This document shows, one piece after another, positions 24,057 to 34,949 of a stretch of DNA of 64,000 nucleotides. This DNA is from Panagrolaimus kolymaensis (taxonomy: Eukaryota > Nematoda > Chromadorea > Rhabditida > Panagrolaimidae). Under the pieces are notes generated by a model. That model did no database searches, was not told where the DNA came from, and saw nothing but the letters and a program-made list of their open reading frames with translations. How positions within the stretch are numbered: position 1 is the first letter of the stretch; the number at the start of each line of letters is the position of its first letter. The position numbers and the translations under genes were made by a program. The stretch spans positions 2,666,001 to 2,730,000 of the forward strand of contig JAJQJQ010000032.1 of the NCBI GenBank assembly GCA_028622995.1. Direction: 5' to 3'.

Positions 24057-24488
24057 CTTACAAAGAATTTTTATTTTTGGTGAACTCTGGCACTGTCACA
24101 ATATTTGATTTATTTTATTGCGAAATTAAATATTCTGATGGAAGTTGGGTTCAACTTGCCGAAATCCTTGACAAACTTCCTTTAATTGATTGGTTCAACT
24201 AGTAAGATTGTTTTTTTAAATGCGCATATTCAGCTTCTTTTTTTAGCATTGTTGAAGAAGAAGCTTTGTTTTGTACTGTAGAAACAGCTGAAAAAATGGC
24301 ACAATTACCCATTTTCCCAAATCTTTCAATTATTCAGATTGGTCATAATGTTTCTAACAACTTTTTAGACTCAAAATTTTATAAAAAATTTAAAGAAGCG
24401 AGTTTTCTCATTTATCCTAAATTTAAACTCGCGTTACTATTGTTATTTTTAGAAACATTATTGTTGTAAATTTTGGGTCACGAAATGA

Positions 24489-25020
24489 AATTTCTGATGG
24501 CTATGGACTCCAGTTTTTGATTATCTTAAAACTTTAATAATATTTAATATTTTTTTGTTATTATTATCCTAGAATTATTTTTCTCAATAAATCACAATCT
24601 TTAAGTCAATTGTTGACAAATAGAATTAAATTAAAATAAACATGTTTTGCATGTTAATTTTTTTTGTGAAAAATGTTCAAATTAAATTCTTGTTTCTTTG
24701 ATTTATGTACTTTTTTTTTCAGCTGCAAAATATTTAATAAATAAAAATAGCAAAGAACGCATTCACTAAGTTTGTACTTTATTAATTTTTAATCACATTT
24801 TTAAGATATTTTACATAAACAAGATTAAAGTCATGGTAACACACTAATTTGAGTACATAGGTTTTAAGAGAAAATTTCTTATTATTGTTAATTTAAATAT
24901 GAATTCAAAAATCTAAAAAAGCTTATTTAATATTAACAACTTTAACTTTTTTTAAAGCACTCTAAACACTTACGAATTTTTCTTTTTTAGTTATAATCTT
25001 TTTTTTGCAACAACAAAAAA
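24489..25020. other. Intergenic stretch
   Basis: It is the 5' flank of the next receptor. A segment near 24820-24840 (acaagattaaag.catggtaac) resembles the flank of the paralogous receptor near 54410-54435. No gene seen. Confidence 0.5.
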
Positions 25021-25103
25021 ATGAATGCCACGTCATTGCCTTTCGATATGGAATCTTCATCCACCATGGCCGTGGAACCGGCGGCGACAAGTAATGGAAT
25101 GGG

Positions 25104-26143
25104 ATGACAATTTTTATTGCTGTCATTACTGTATTATATTTTAGTGCAGGAATTTTTGAGTTTTTATGTTGTATTTTATTTATTTATCATTTATTTTTAA
25201 AAACCCCATATTTTTACACGGGATTTTTTTATGTTTTAATTATTGGATACATCGTGGATCTCATTGGTTTTGTCTTTTCTACACTGACATGGTATGGAGT
25301 TCAAGAGGGGATTATTGTGGTCATAAGCAATTTAATGCTTTGGTATAGTAGTCTTTTAATTGGCCCATGGAACACTTTGCTTGCGTTGAACAGATTTACA
25401 GCAGTTTTATTTTGGAAAAATCATTCAAATATTTGGACTGGTTTACCTCTAATTGGAATTCTCTGCCTTTTTCTCCTCTACCCTTTAATGGTGAATGGAT
25501 ATATTTTAAACGAATTTTATTGCGTCACTAATCCCACCGAGAAAATTTGTGAAGAAATTTCAAAACATATTCGTTTCGTCGAACTTCTTTCAAATGGCGT
25601 GAATATTGTTATTACAGCTTTGCTTGGTTTTTTGACAGCTCTTGCAAGCCGATTTGATTTAATAACTTTGACAGCAGAAACAAAAAAATTTGAAAAACAT
25701 TTATTAATTCAATCTATTCTTTCTACAGTATTTTTTATTGGTAGTTTAGCATTTATTTTTGGCATCAAAGATTCTGGCAATGAAGCTGAATTAGAAAATT
25801 TGAGTTTAGGACAAATGATTTTAATTGGAATTGAACAATGTTATTACACATATTTTCATATGTCTGCAACTATTCTTTTGTTTTTCATGTCGTAAGTTTT
25901 TTATTATATTTTCTCGAAAGTTAAAAAAAACTTCAATTTTGACTAAAAAATCTAAGCTCAAAATATTTATGTAAATTAATTAAAAAAATTTTTAGAAAAA
26001 CAGTTCGACAAAGCTTTATGAATTTTTACAATTTCAAACGATGTTTTGTTGGCAAAAAAACAAAAAATAAGGTATCAACGACAACATCGACAATGCCAGT
26101 AATTCAACGAAAAATGACAATAACTGCAGTAAAAATTTCTTAA
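25104..26143 (+). CDS. Serpentine chemoreceptor, Srg-superfamily, paralog of the 54.5-kb gene
   Basis: Exons 25104-25891 and 25996-26143 (phase 2) encode 311 residues. TM1 (FSAGIFEFLCCILFIYHLF), the LLIGPWNTLLALNRFTAVLFW block after TM3 and a final TM7 (SATILLFFMS) are visible. Exon 2 supplies a basic tail (KTVRQSFMNFYNFKR) with Thr/Ser runs. The intron sits at the same codon as in the gene at 54523. Oddly, a 28-codon frame from an ATG at 25021, containing an N-glycosylation-like NAT and acidic residues, looks like the missing extracellular N-terminus. It ends in another frame exactly where this ATG starts (overlapping ATGA). Either a frameshift removed the ectodomain or this is an upstream ORF. 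Confidence 0.8.
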
Positions 26144-26330
26144 TTCCCTTGAAAATAATTTTTAAAATTTTATTTAATGATTTTTTTGTTTTAAATTTAT
26201 TTTTGCAACAATTAATAAAGTTTGTTATAAATACATACTAACGTAACTGTAAAAAAAATAAATAATAGCTACAAAGTTTATAGTTAATGGAGCTAGCCAT
26301 AGTTGCCCTCACTCTAGTAAATAATTGGAA

Positions 26331-26347
26331 AACACTTATCTCGACCT
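26331..26347 (+). promoter_or_regulatory. SCKYF upstream element
   Basis: AACACTTATCTCGACCT is an exact consensus match, 140 bp before the ATG at 26471. About 60 bp after it (tctttctttt, cttggcagacttgtgcatt) are also shared with the flank at 30444. Confidence 0.75.
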
Positions 26348-26470
26348 CTTTCTTTCTTTTTTTTCTTGGCAGACTTGTGCATTTCTTCCACTTTCGCATT
26401 TTGGTGACTTGAAATTATATTTATTGATACTGTTTTTTCAAATTAAAGTTTGGCCGTTTTTCTCCTAAAA

Positions 26471-27272
26471 ATGGACAAGTTTTATGCTATTAATTATGAG
26501 CCACTTTTAACTTATCATCAAAAATTTGTTTAAGCCAAAATTTCGCTATTCCTGGAACTCTAATTTATTATATTACCGAAAATGGTTCAAAAATTCTTAA
26601 TCAAAAATTAATTAATTCTTGCAAATATTTTTTGAAAAATAAAAATTTTGCTGTTTTTAAAAATGTTACCACTTTTTTACCTTCCTTGCCTCCAACATAT
26701 TTAGCTTCCTTCTCAATAGAAGATATTTCTTCTAAATTTTGGGTTGTTGGAAATATTCTTCAAATATTGCTTCCAAGAAAGCTTTCAGATATTTTTCCAA
26801 AACTTTGCTATGTAAACGTTAATAACTTGCGTCTTAGAGATCAAAAAATTTCATACAAAGAGTTTTGTTTTTTGGTTGATTCCGGAAATATCAAACACTT
26901 TTATTTTGCACATGTTGAATTAAAGAATGATAATTGAAGATGGGTGGAACTTACGGATATTCTTAAAAAACTTCCATTGATTGTGTTTTTTGTATAGTAA
27001 GTTTTTATTTGACATACATACAAAATTATTACAAAATTTCTGTTTTAAGCTACAATTCCGAATCATTATTGTGTAATGAAGAAACAACAAAACGAATGAC
27101 ACAACTACCAAAATTTTTTAATCTTAGGTATTTCCGCATCATTTTTAACGACCAAAATGGTTTTTTAAATTCTGAATGCTTTGAAACATTTAAAAATGTT
27201 AGTTCGTCAAATTTTTTTAAACATCCAATCTTTTGATTATTTTAGGAATACCCCGATGTAAATTTCAACTAA
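26471..27272 (+). pseudogene. SCKYF family copy, frameshift plus premature stop
   Basis: The frame from 26471 ends at a TAA after about 22 residues. The family sequence (SQNFAIPGTLIYYIT, NSCKYFLKNKNFAVF) continues in the next frame from about 26521, implying a one-base indel in an A run. A second lesion is a TGA at about 26935, in the position of the conserved DGSW Gly codon. Beyond it DILKKLPLI is still readable. Exon 2 (about 27049-27199) and exon 3 (27246-27272) retain splice sites and family motifs. Two independent disabling changes make this a pseudogene. Confidence 0.8.
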
Positions 27273-28216
27273 ATATTTAATAAATTTGTCAAATTTTTCA
27301 AGTTTGATTTTCGATGCCCAATCAGCGAATATAAAAAGAAGAGGACATTATAAAAGCGAATATTTGAAGGTGACACTTTTGAAATTAGCTTGTTTGTTTA
27401 TTGCTACAATTCAAGCTTCCGCTTTTTTCATAATATTTCAATAAAAATAAAAGATCGTTTATATCAGCTTTTTTTTTTAAAAATTTTCTGTGATATTAAT
27501 GGTTAATATGTTATTATCAATAAAAATCATTTTGACTTCGCCATTGAATAAATAAGCTGCAAAGTTTTCAGCGACGTGGAAAATGTGTTTGCATTTTGTT
27601 TATACCTTATTTTTGTTATAAATACTGCAACAAAAAAAACATAAAAAATATTTTCTTTGTTTTGGGATTCGAATAAATAATCATTTTATTTTCAAAAAAT
27701 AAAATTCTAATTTTATAATCTAACTCATTTAAAAAAAGTAAAAAAAAGAAAAATATGAAAAATTCCAAAACAAACAAAAAGTTGTACACAATAAACATTT
27801 TTTTTCCAACAATCAACTAAAAAATAAAAGAATTTTTCGATCGATCATTTCGTTTTGAAAAAAAAGCCGTTGATGATGCAAAAAAAAGATAGACAGCCAT
27901 TTAGCTTTCTTCATTTCTTTTGTTGATTTTTTTTTTGCTTTTTTTTTGCTTCACATACAAACGCGTAAAAAAGCACAGCAATATAAAGTTATTATGAAAA
28001 AGTAAAAATATATGTTACGCGTTTTTTGATATTTACTGGTTAGTGTTTTTTAAACTGTAAAAAAAACATGCATGTTGATAGGTTAAGAAAAACAAAAATT
28101 GCTGTTGCCGACAGCTTCTAATTTCATGATTCAATCCATTTTTAATGACAGGAAACTATCCGAAAAGTAAATTTATTTCTTCGAAAACTATGGTCTAATT
28201 TGTGAAAATTTCAAGG
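27273..28216. other. Intergenic stretch
   Basis: Very AT-rich with long A and T runs. Nothing recognised. Confidence 0.5.
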
Positions 28217-28220
28217 TTCA

Positions 28221-28962
28221 AAACTTTCATGTTTTTTTGCTTTTATATTTATAGTTAAAAACGTTTTGATTTTTTTTTATCAAAGGTCCCAAATTTCGAA
28301 ACGTTTTATTAAACTTTTAAGACACGAATTTCTGAGGATTTTGTCTTTAAATCATAAGTCAATTATGTTTATGAATATTGATAACTTTCATGTTTTTTTG
28401 CTTTTAAATTTATAGTTAAAAACGTTTTGATTTTTTTTTATCAAAGGTCCCAAATTTCGAAACGTTTTATTAAACTTTTAAGACACGAATTTCTGAGGAT
28501 TTTGTCTTTAAATCATAAGTCAATTATGTTTATGAATTGTGATAACTTTCATGTTTTTTTGCTTTTAAATTTATAGTTAAAAACGTTTTGATTTTTTTTT
28601 ATCAAAGGTCCCAAATTTCGAAACGTTTTATTAAACTTTTAAGACACGAATTTCTGAGGATTTACTCTTTAAATCATAAGTCAATTATGTTTATGAATTG
28701 TGATAACTTTCATGTTTTTTTGCTTTTAAATTTATAGTTAAAAACGTTTTGATTTTTTTTTATCAAAAGTCCCAAATTTCGAAACGTTTTTAGAAATTTT
28801 GATGGCTTGAATTTCAATGAATTTACTCTTTAAATCATAAGTCAATTATGTTTATGAATATTGATAACTATCATATTTTTTTGCTTTTAAATTTATAGTT
28901 AAAAATGTTTTGATTTTTTTTTATCAAAGGTCCCAAATTTCGAAACTTTTTTTCGAACCCTT
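28221..28962. repeat. 161-bp tandem repeat, about 4.6 copies
   Basis: A marker (catgtttttttgc) recurs at intervals of exactly 161 bp (28231, 28392, 28553, 28714, 28875). The unit contains atagttaaaaacgttttgat and caaatttcgaaacgtttt. Middle copies are nearly identical, while the fourth and fifth have diverged in the right half. No coding frame. Confidence 0.9.
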
Positions 28963-29049
28963 TCTTCAAACAATTTTTTTCTTTTGTTTGTAACTTTTAT
29001 TATATAACTCAAAAGCAAAGTCTCAAATGCCACAAAAAACAAGCTCGTA

Positions 29050-29066
29050 AACACTTATGTATGTCA
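29050..29066 (+). promoter_or_regulatory. Half SCKYF upstream element
   Basis: The first nine bases (AACACTTAT) match, while the CGACCT half is lost, 114 bp before an ATG at 29164. The downstream copy is a pseudogene. Confidence 0.35.
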
Positions 29067-29163
29067 TTGTCCTTTTCGATTTTTTAAGAAAAAAAATAGG
29101 CAGAGTCAATTTTATAATTTACATTGCATTGGACGGCTGACTTTCAGTCACTTTCTTAAAAAA

Positions 29164-29964
29164 ATGAAAGATCCAAAATTTTTAAAACAAAATTAGTCAA
29201 ACATTTAATTTTTCAACCCAAAATTTTCTCAACTCAAAACTTTTCTATTCCTCAAACATTTATTTATTATTTGGTGGAAAATGCTGTTAATAGTTTAAAC
29301 TGGAAATTATTTAAATGTTGCAAATATTTTTTGAACAAGCAAAGTTTTGTTATTTTTGAAAGTTTAATTGTGTTTGAACAATATTATCCAGACATGCCAA
29401 TTTGTGTGAAAGATATTCCTCCAAAAGTTTTTGTTACTGGAGATCTTTTAAGCATATGGCCACCAATTTGCCATTCAACAATTTTACCAAAACTTTGTTA
29501 TGTTAATGTTAAAAAATTAAGTTTGGTTAGCCAAAATATTTCGTACAAAGAATTTGTATTTTTGGTAGTTTCTGGAGAATTTGTTCATTATTTATATTTC
29601 TCGATCCGAAATAAAATATTCTGATGGAAGTTGGGTTCAACTTGCTGAAATCCTTGAAAAGCTTCCATTAATTCAAGAATTTACTAAGTAAGTAATAAAT
29701 GGAAAACAATAATAATTGTCACTTTTTCAGTTACAATAGTTACTCATGGTTTTGTTCCGAAAAAACAGTTGAAAAAATGGCACAGTTGCCGATGTTTCCC
29801 AACCTTAAGTTTTTTAAAATTGGAAGTTCAATTCCACTTGAATTTTGCGAATCGCATGGTTATATTGCGTTTAAAAAAGTAAGTTGTTTAATTATTATCA
29901 CATTTAAAAAAAGAATATTAAAATAATTTCAGAAACACCATTTTGCTAATTTTTACACCTACTA
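29164..29964 (+). pseudogene. SCKYF family copy with two frameshifts
   Basis: An N-terminal frame from 29164 stops at once. The family sequence (TQNFSIPQTFIYYLVENA, CCKYFLNKQSFVIFES, FPKLCYV-like LPKLCYVNVKKL, ISYKEF) is read in a second frame to about 29600. It then shifts again to SEIKYSDGSWVQL and LEKLPLIQEFT up to a GTAAGT donor. Exon 2 (about 29731-29879) and exon 3 (29932-29964) are intact. Splice sites have survived while exon 1 has decayed, which suggests recent loss. Confidence 0.78.
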
Positions 29965-29966
29965 GA

Positions 29967-30440
29967 AATCTTGTTCTTTGACTTATAAACAAATAATAAA
30001 TCAAAAATGAAAATAATTTTTAATATGTTCTTTTTATTTAAAAGGTTTTGCAATTTTTATATATTTTTACACTTGAAACATCAAAAAGATTTTAATTATG
30101 TACAAAACCTTGTAGAACAAAATTTGTGGTAAAATAAAATATTTATTTGACTTTAAGCCATTTGGTCGGCCGACCCGTTTTTAGCATTACAAAAAGGGAA
30201 AAGTGACGAAAATGAATTCATGCTCGATCTCTTGCAAAAAAGAGAAAAATACGATCGCCGATTTCACAATTTTGCTGAGAAATCAAGACAAATGATTTTA
30301 AATTTGAAATAAAGTTGCTTTGTACCAAAAAAACAATATTAAAAAAAGATAGTAAAATCAAGTAAAAACAAAAGAAATAAAGCTACAAAGTTTATAGTTT
30401 ATGGATTTGCAAAAGTTGCTATTACTTAAATTAATAACTA
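29967..30440. other. Intergenic stretch
   Basis: No gene. It is the 3' flank of one SCKYF copy and the 5' flank of the next. The last 120 bp resemble the flank of the 26.5-kb copy, including the tacaaagtttatagtt segment. Confidence 0.5.
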
Positions 30441-30443
30441 AAA

Positions 30444-30460
30444 AACACTTATCTCGACCT
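30444..30460 (+). promoter_or_regulatory. SCKYF upstream element
   Basis: AACACTTATCTCGACCT is an exact match, 137 bp before the ATG at 30581 of an intact gene. Confidence 0.8.
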
Positions 30461-30580
30461 CTTTCTTTCTTTTTTTTCTTGGCAGACTTGTGCATTTTTT
30501 ATCCTTTTTTGTATTTATATGAAGTGAAATTATAATTATAGCTGTTTTCAAATTGATGTTTGGCCGTTTTTCTCATAAAA

Positions 30581-31391
30581 ATGAGTAAGTTTTATACGAC
30601 CAATTATTCGCGACTTTTAAGTTATCAATCTAAAAGTGTTGTAAATCAATGTTTCTCTATTCCAAAAACTCTTATTTATTATATTACCCAAAATGCTTCG
30701 AAAATCGATAATCAAAAATTAATTAATTCTTGCAAATATTTTTTGAGTAATAAAAAGTTTGCTGGTTGTGAAAATCTTACCACTTCATGGAATAATTCTT
30801 CTCTTCCCCAAACAAATGCTGCCATCCCTATTAACTATATTTCATCTAAAATATGGGTTGCTGGAGAAGTGTTTCATATATTGTGTCCAAAAAAGCTTAG
30901 TGATATTTTTCCAAAACTTTGTTATGTAAATGTTAAAAAGCTTACTTTAAACTTTCAAAAAATTTCTCATGAAGAATTTTGTTTTTTGGTTGGTTCCGGA
31001 AATATCACAGACTTTTATTTTTCTCATGTCGAAATAAAATATAAAAATGGAAGTTGGATGCAGCTCGCAGATATTTTGGAAAAGCTTCCATTAATTGAAA
31101 CTTTTACTTTGTAAGTTTTTTTTTCTAACAAATTTAATTTAAATTAACTTTTTGCTTTCAGTTACAATTATGTAGCGTGTTTTATTACTGCAGAAACAAC
31201 AATGAAATTGGAATATTTACCAAATTTTTTAAAACTTTCTTATTTCCATATCGGATATAATATCATTAGCGAATTTGCAAAATCCCATGGCTTTGAAACA
31301 TTTAGAAAGGTAATTTTTTCGTTTTATATTTTCATACTAATAATTTTGGTTATTATAGAAACATTCAAGTGCAAAATTTTATATTTATTAA
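30581..31391 (+). CDS. SCKYF family protein, intact, 236 residues
   Basis: Exons 30581-31110, 31162-31309 and 31359-31391 form the family's standard structure (about 175, 50 and 10-17 codons; phases 2 and 0). Conserved blocks are an N-terminal CFSIPKTLIYYITQNASK, then NSCKYFL, KIWVAGE, FPKLCYVNV, EEFCFLV, EIKYKNGSWMQL, LEKLPLI, a second-exon motif (usually ETAEKMAQLP, here ETTMKLEYLP), and a tiny third exon starting KH. There is no signal peptide or membrane segment, so it is probably intracellular. The spaced Leu/Ile/Phe pattern (NLxxFxIGYxI, LPLIxxFT) suggests an LRR-like or F-box-partner-like fold. This is inference and the biochemical function is unknown. Here intron 1 splits a Phe codon rather than the usual Tyr. 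Confidence 0.85.
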
Positions 31392-31870
31392 TAAAAACAA
31401 CATAAAATATTTAAAAGTTGCCGTTTCCAACTATTACTTTCGCCTCATAAGAAGATGCACAATGATTTCTCAACAAAAAAAATATTTTAAAACGTTAGAG
31501 TCTTATTTACTTTTTATTTGTATGTTTTCTTGTTGTTTTTTAAAAATTCTAATGAAATTTCGATCATGCTTTCGAGTGACAGTATAGTATAACGATAAAA
31601 TATGGATAAAGCTTAAATAGGTAATACAAGGAAGAGCTTTTATCCGCGTGCAAGAACAGGTTACATTTCAAATCATTATTTCACATTTTTTGTCGGCCTA
31701 GAAAATTGTTGTTTTTGTGACATTTTTTTGTTGGGTTAAATCAAGTGCCCCATAAATCATCCCATTCACAAATACATATTTTTATTGATCTTTTTTCTAA
31801 CTAAAATAATAAAAAAGAAAAAATAGGAAATTTACTTATTGGCAGTAAATTGCTTTTCATTCTCCGTATA
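31392..31870. other. Intergenic stretch
   Basis: No gene. The last part (ggttaaatcaagtgc and following) resembles the flank before 40788, and neither contains the 17-bp element. Confidence 0.5.
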
Positions 31871-31873
31871 AAT

Positions 31874-32452
31874 ATGAGCGATTTACGTTTTTATACTACA
31901 AAATATTCTCAAACCTCTAATTTTCATCCAAAAAATTGTTTACCTCGAAAGTTTTCCATTCCTGAAACTATTATTTATTATGTTACTCCACGTGCTTCAA
32001 AATTTCTTAAACATAAATTACAATATTTCATAGTTGCAAATATTTTTTAACTACGTGGTGAAATAATTTATGAAGATGGAAGTTGGGTTCAACTTGGAGA
32101 TATTTTGGAAAAGCTTCCATTAATTCAAAAATTTACTTAGTAAACTTTATAATTTGTAATAAAATAAATTTACTATAGTCTATTCCCTTTTTTTCAGTAC
32201 TTCCTCAATCAGTGCAGCATTATTTTGTTCAACAGAAACTGCAGAAAAAATGTCACAATTTCCTATTCTTTTAAATCTTAAAAAATTCAATATTGGTTAT
32301 AGAGTTCCTCAACTTTTTTTCAACTCTCGGGCTTTTGCAATATTCAAAAGTGTATGTTTTTTAAATCCCTACATATATTTAAAAATAAAACTATAAAATT
32401 TTAGAAACATTCTTTTGCAAACTTTCGTGTTTTTGGAGAGCAATTTTACTAA
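31874..32452 (+). pseudogene. SCKYF family copy with large deletion in exon 1
   Basis: The ATG at 31874 opens RFYTTKYSQTSNFHPKN and KFSIPETIIYYVT. At about 32030 the SCKYF block survives but is out of frame. A few codons later the sequence jumps to GEIIYEDGSWVQLG and LEKLPLI, so about 80 codons are missing and a TAA lies between. Intron 1, exon 2 (about 32198-32350, ETAEKMSQFPILLNLKKF) and exon 3 (32405-32452) are intact. Confidence 0.8.
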
Positions 32453-32690
32453 ATCCAAATGGGATCGAATATAAAAATCATTTTTTTATAGACTAAAAGA
32501 AATGGTGCTTTCACACTCGGCTTTTTATGTTTGTTTAATTTATTTTTATAGCTTATGAAAAGTTTGAATAAAAGTAACTATTCCTTTTTGTCATTTTTTT
32601 TAATGCACAATTTTCAATAAAAAATTGTTTTATGACAAATTCCATTAATGCCCACAAAAATATCTAAAATATATTAAATCATTTTTGATA

Positions 32691-32707
32691 AACACTTATG
32701 GCGACCT
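32691..32707 (+). promoter_or_regulatory. SCKYF upstream element
   Basis: AACACTTATGGCGACCT is an exact consensus match. It is 220 bp before the chosen ATG at 32911, the longest spacing in the set, so the transcript may have a longer leader or an upstream exon. Confidence 0.7.
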
Positions 32708-32910
32708 CCATCAAACTCAAAATAACCTGGAACTATTGAAAGCTTCCAGTTAAGGAGAAAAAAGAGGCATTTATTTTGCTTTACTTTTTTCTTTCAATTT
32801 ATTTTTGCAAGAAAATAAAATGTTTGGTTTTTAACTAAAAAATATTTTAGATAAAAATCTTGTTTAAAGTTTGGTCTTTCAGGGAATTTATAATATTTTT
32901 TTACTTAAAA

Positions 32911-33763
32911 ATGTTTCAACCGAACAATTCTTTTCCTACTTTTTATACTTCCAAATACACTAAACCATTATGCCTCCAACAACCTAAAGTAATTGGAGCT
33001 CAAAACCTTGCTATTCCTGGAAATATTATTTATTATCTAACTCAAAATCAAACAAAACATGGTAATTATAAATTGATTTACTGTGCAAAGCATTTTATAA
33101 AAAACCAAAAATTTTCTATTTTTGAGAATATTACTTATTTTCAACATTATCTCGCTCGGATTCATTTTAATTTTGACCATATTCCTTCAAAAATTTGGGT
33201 TGTTGGCCAGGTATTACAAATGGATGCACCAAATATATTTTTAGATGTTTTTCCAAAACTTTGTTATGTTAACGTTCGAATATTAATTTTTGATAATCAA
33301 ATAATTTCTTACAAAGAATTTTGTTTTCTGGTTTGCTCAGGAAATGTTAGAGATTTTTATTTTCGACGATGCGAAATAAAATATTCTGATGGAAAATGGG
33401 TTGAACTTGCGGATATCCTTTTAAAGCTTCTATTAATTGAAAATTTTACATAGTAAGTTTTTCTAAAATGAAAGCAAAAAAATGAATCCATAAATCTTTA
33501 TTTTTTTATTTAGTTCGACCACTGAACATCGACAATGGTGTTGTACTTTAGAAGAAGGAGAAAAAATGGCCCAATTACCAACTTTAACAAAACTTATAAC
33601 TTTCGATATCGGTTATACATGGCCCAGCAGCTTTCCAGGTTCCAAAGGTTATAAAGCATTCAAAGAAGTATGTATTTTCATTTTTGCAAGATTTATATGT
33701 AAATTATATTTTAAATTTTAGAAACATTCTTTTGCCAAATTTTCATCAAATGATTACACTTAA
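32911..33763 (+). CDS. SCKYF family protein, intact, 245 residues
   Basis: Exons are 32911-33452, 33514-33667 and 33722-33763. The signature motif has drifted to YCAKHFIKNQKFSIFENI, while the IPGNIIYYLTQNQ, SKIWVVGQV, FPKLCYVNV, SYKEFCFLV and EIKYSDGKWVELADIL blocks are clear. Exon 2 carries EEGEKMAQLPTL and exon 3 ends KHSFAKFSSNDYT. Frame is kept through both introns. The N-terminus is about eight residues longer than in paralogs. An in-frame non-ATG extension upstream was ignored. It faces the minus-strand receptor at 33.9 kb tail to tail, 127 bp apart. Confidence 0.82.
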
Positions 33764-33890
33764 ATCAGGAAAGGGAGAAATTTCAATATTGTTTTTATGA
33801 AAATTCAAAACTTTTATTTATGCTACATTTATAAATTTTCATTTTATTATTATTTATAAACTTTTTATTTTTTAATAAACCAAACAGAAA

Positions 33891-34910
33891 TTATTTATGT
33901 AAATATTTTAACATATTTTTAATTACCTTAATACTATTTTGCCTATAGGATTTCAAAACAATGAGAACAATAGAAACATAAAAAATTGGAAAACATCCAG
34001 CAAAACCAATAAAAAATAAATTTAATAAAGGTAAATTAAAATATTTTTCTACATACATTATACCCAAGTTTTCCATGATGGATGTAGGAATGAATAGAAA
34101 AAATCCAAAAAATCCAGCAGAAATTGCAAAAATACAAAAGGTTGAAGCTTGAACAAAAGTAGTTCGAAACATACTTTCAAATTTTATCTTAGAATTTTGT
34201 GAATGTATTATTTGTCTATCTCTTGAATATGCAAAATTAACAAAAATTAACCAAAATCCTAACCAAAATCTAAATAACGCTGCTGTAGATAAATATATTA
34301 AAAAATATATGGTTGCTGCATTCCATTTCCATTCAAATATAAGTAGCGAAGGTTGATAATTTAATAAAATTTCGTTATCAATTATAATATTTTTTAATGA
34401 ATTTATTGCTTTTTCATCATTTATATTTGATAATCCCAATTCAGCTATAGCTATAACACCCATTATATCTGTAATTAAAATACAGGAATATATAATTTTT
34501 CGTAATCTATTTGCTTTAAGATTCACAACTTTATTAATTTGAAAATGTCTTTCAACGAAAATTAATGCAAATGTATCCATAAATATCATAAATGGAATAG
34601 CTAAAAGTGGCAATAATATTGCTGAAATTGTGGATGACATTGGGCTTAACAAGCCCTGAGGATAAATAATATTGCTTTTATATAATCGAATTGGCATCCA
34701 AAATGAACCAATGATTTCTGCAAATGCTATGGATACGCTATTTGCAAACATTAAATATCGATATATTTTTGTTGAATTTTTTGTACAAACATAAAGGATA
34801 TAATTATAAAAGAATAAAAGTGCAAAACTTATTAAAAAATTAATAAATCCATAAATTTTAAGATATTTTATATATTCAAGATTTATAACATCCGTAATAT
34901 TGTACAACAT
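33891..34910 (-). CDS. Serpentine chemoreceptor, Str-superfamily type
   Basis: A single-exon frame of 339 residues starts from the ATG at 34910. The frame is open 13 codons further but without ATG. The N-terminus carries an NIT glycosylation site, and seven hydrophobic segments follow. Features of the Srh/Sri/Str group include IYRYLMFANSVSIAFAEI in TM2, a TM3 ending FALIFVERHFQI (the E-R-H where this group has its TM3-end motif) and a long loop before TM5. Intracellular loop 3 is rich in Lys/Arg. A neighbouring divergent receptor of the same class (36.5-37.8 kb) supports a local cluster. An intronless gene is unusual for this class, and a hidden intron at the ends is possible. Confidence 0.75.
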   Translation of the reverse strand: MLYNITDVINLEYIKYLKIYGFINFLISFALLFFYNYILYVCTKNSTKIYRYLMFANSVSIAFAEIIGSFWMPIRLYKSNIIYPQGLLSPMSSTISAILLPLLAIPFMIFMDTFALIFVERHFQINKVVNLKANRLRKIIYSCILITDIMGVIAIAELGLSNINDEKAINSLKNIIIDNEILLNYQPSLLIFEWKWNAATIYFLIYLSTAALFRFWLGFWLIFVNFAYSRDRQIIHSQNSKIKFESMFRTTFVQASTFCIFAISAGFFGFFLFIPTSIMENLGIMYVEKYFNLPLLNLFFIGFAGCFPIFYVSIVLIVLKSYRQNSIKVIKNMLKYLHK

Positions 34911-34949
34911 TATTGGACGAACTAAAAGAAAGCAAGCACAAAAAAACAA

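Larger units (their letters stand above)
18683..24488 (+). pseudogene. SCKYF family gene split by an LTR retrotransposon
   Basis: Exon 1 opens at 18683 and runs to 19048, reaching the family's SYKEF motif. It is interrupted by a 5-kb element and resumes at 24062 (KEFLFLV, EIKYSDGSWVQL, EILDKLPLI) to 24201. Exon 2 is 24247-24397 and exon 3 is 24453-24488. Counting one copy of the CTTAC duplication, the frame is continuous across the insertion, with no other lesion in the coding sequence. The gene was therefore intact when hit. Intron 2 begins GCGAGT where paralogs have GTAAGT, a non-canonical GC donor that may already have weakened splicing. Its upstream element is intact. Confidence 0.88.
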
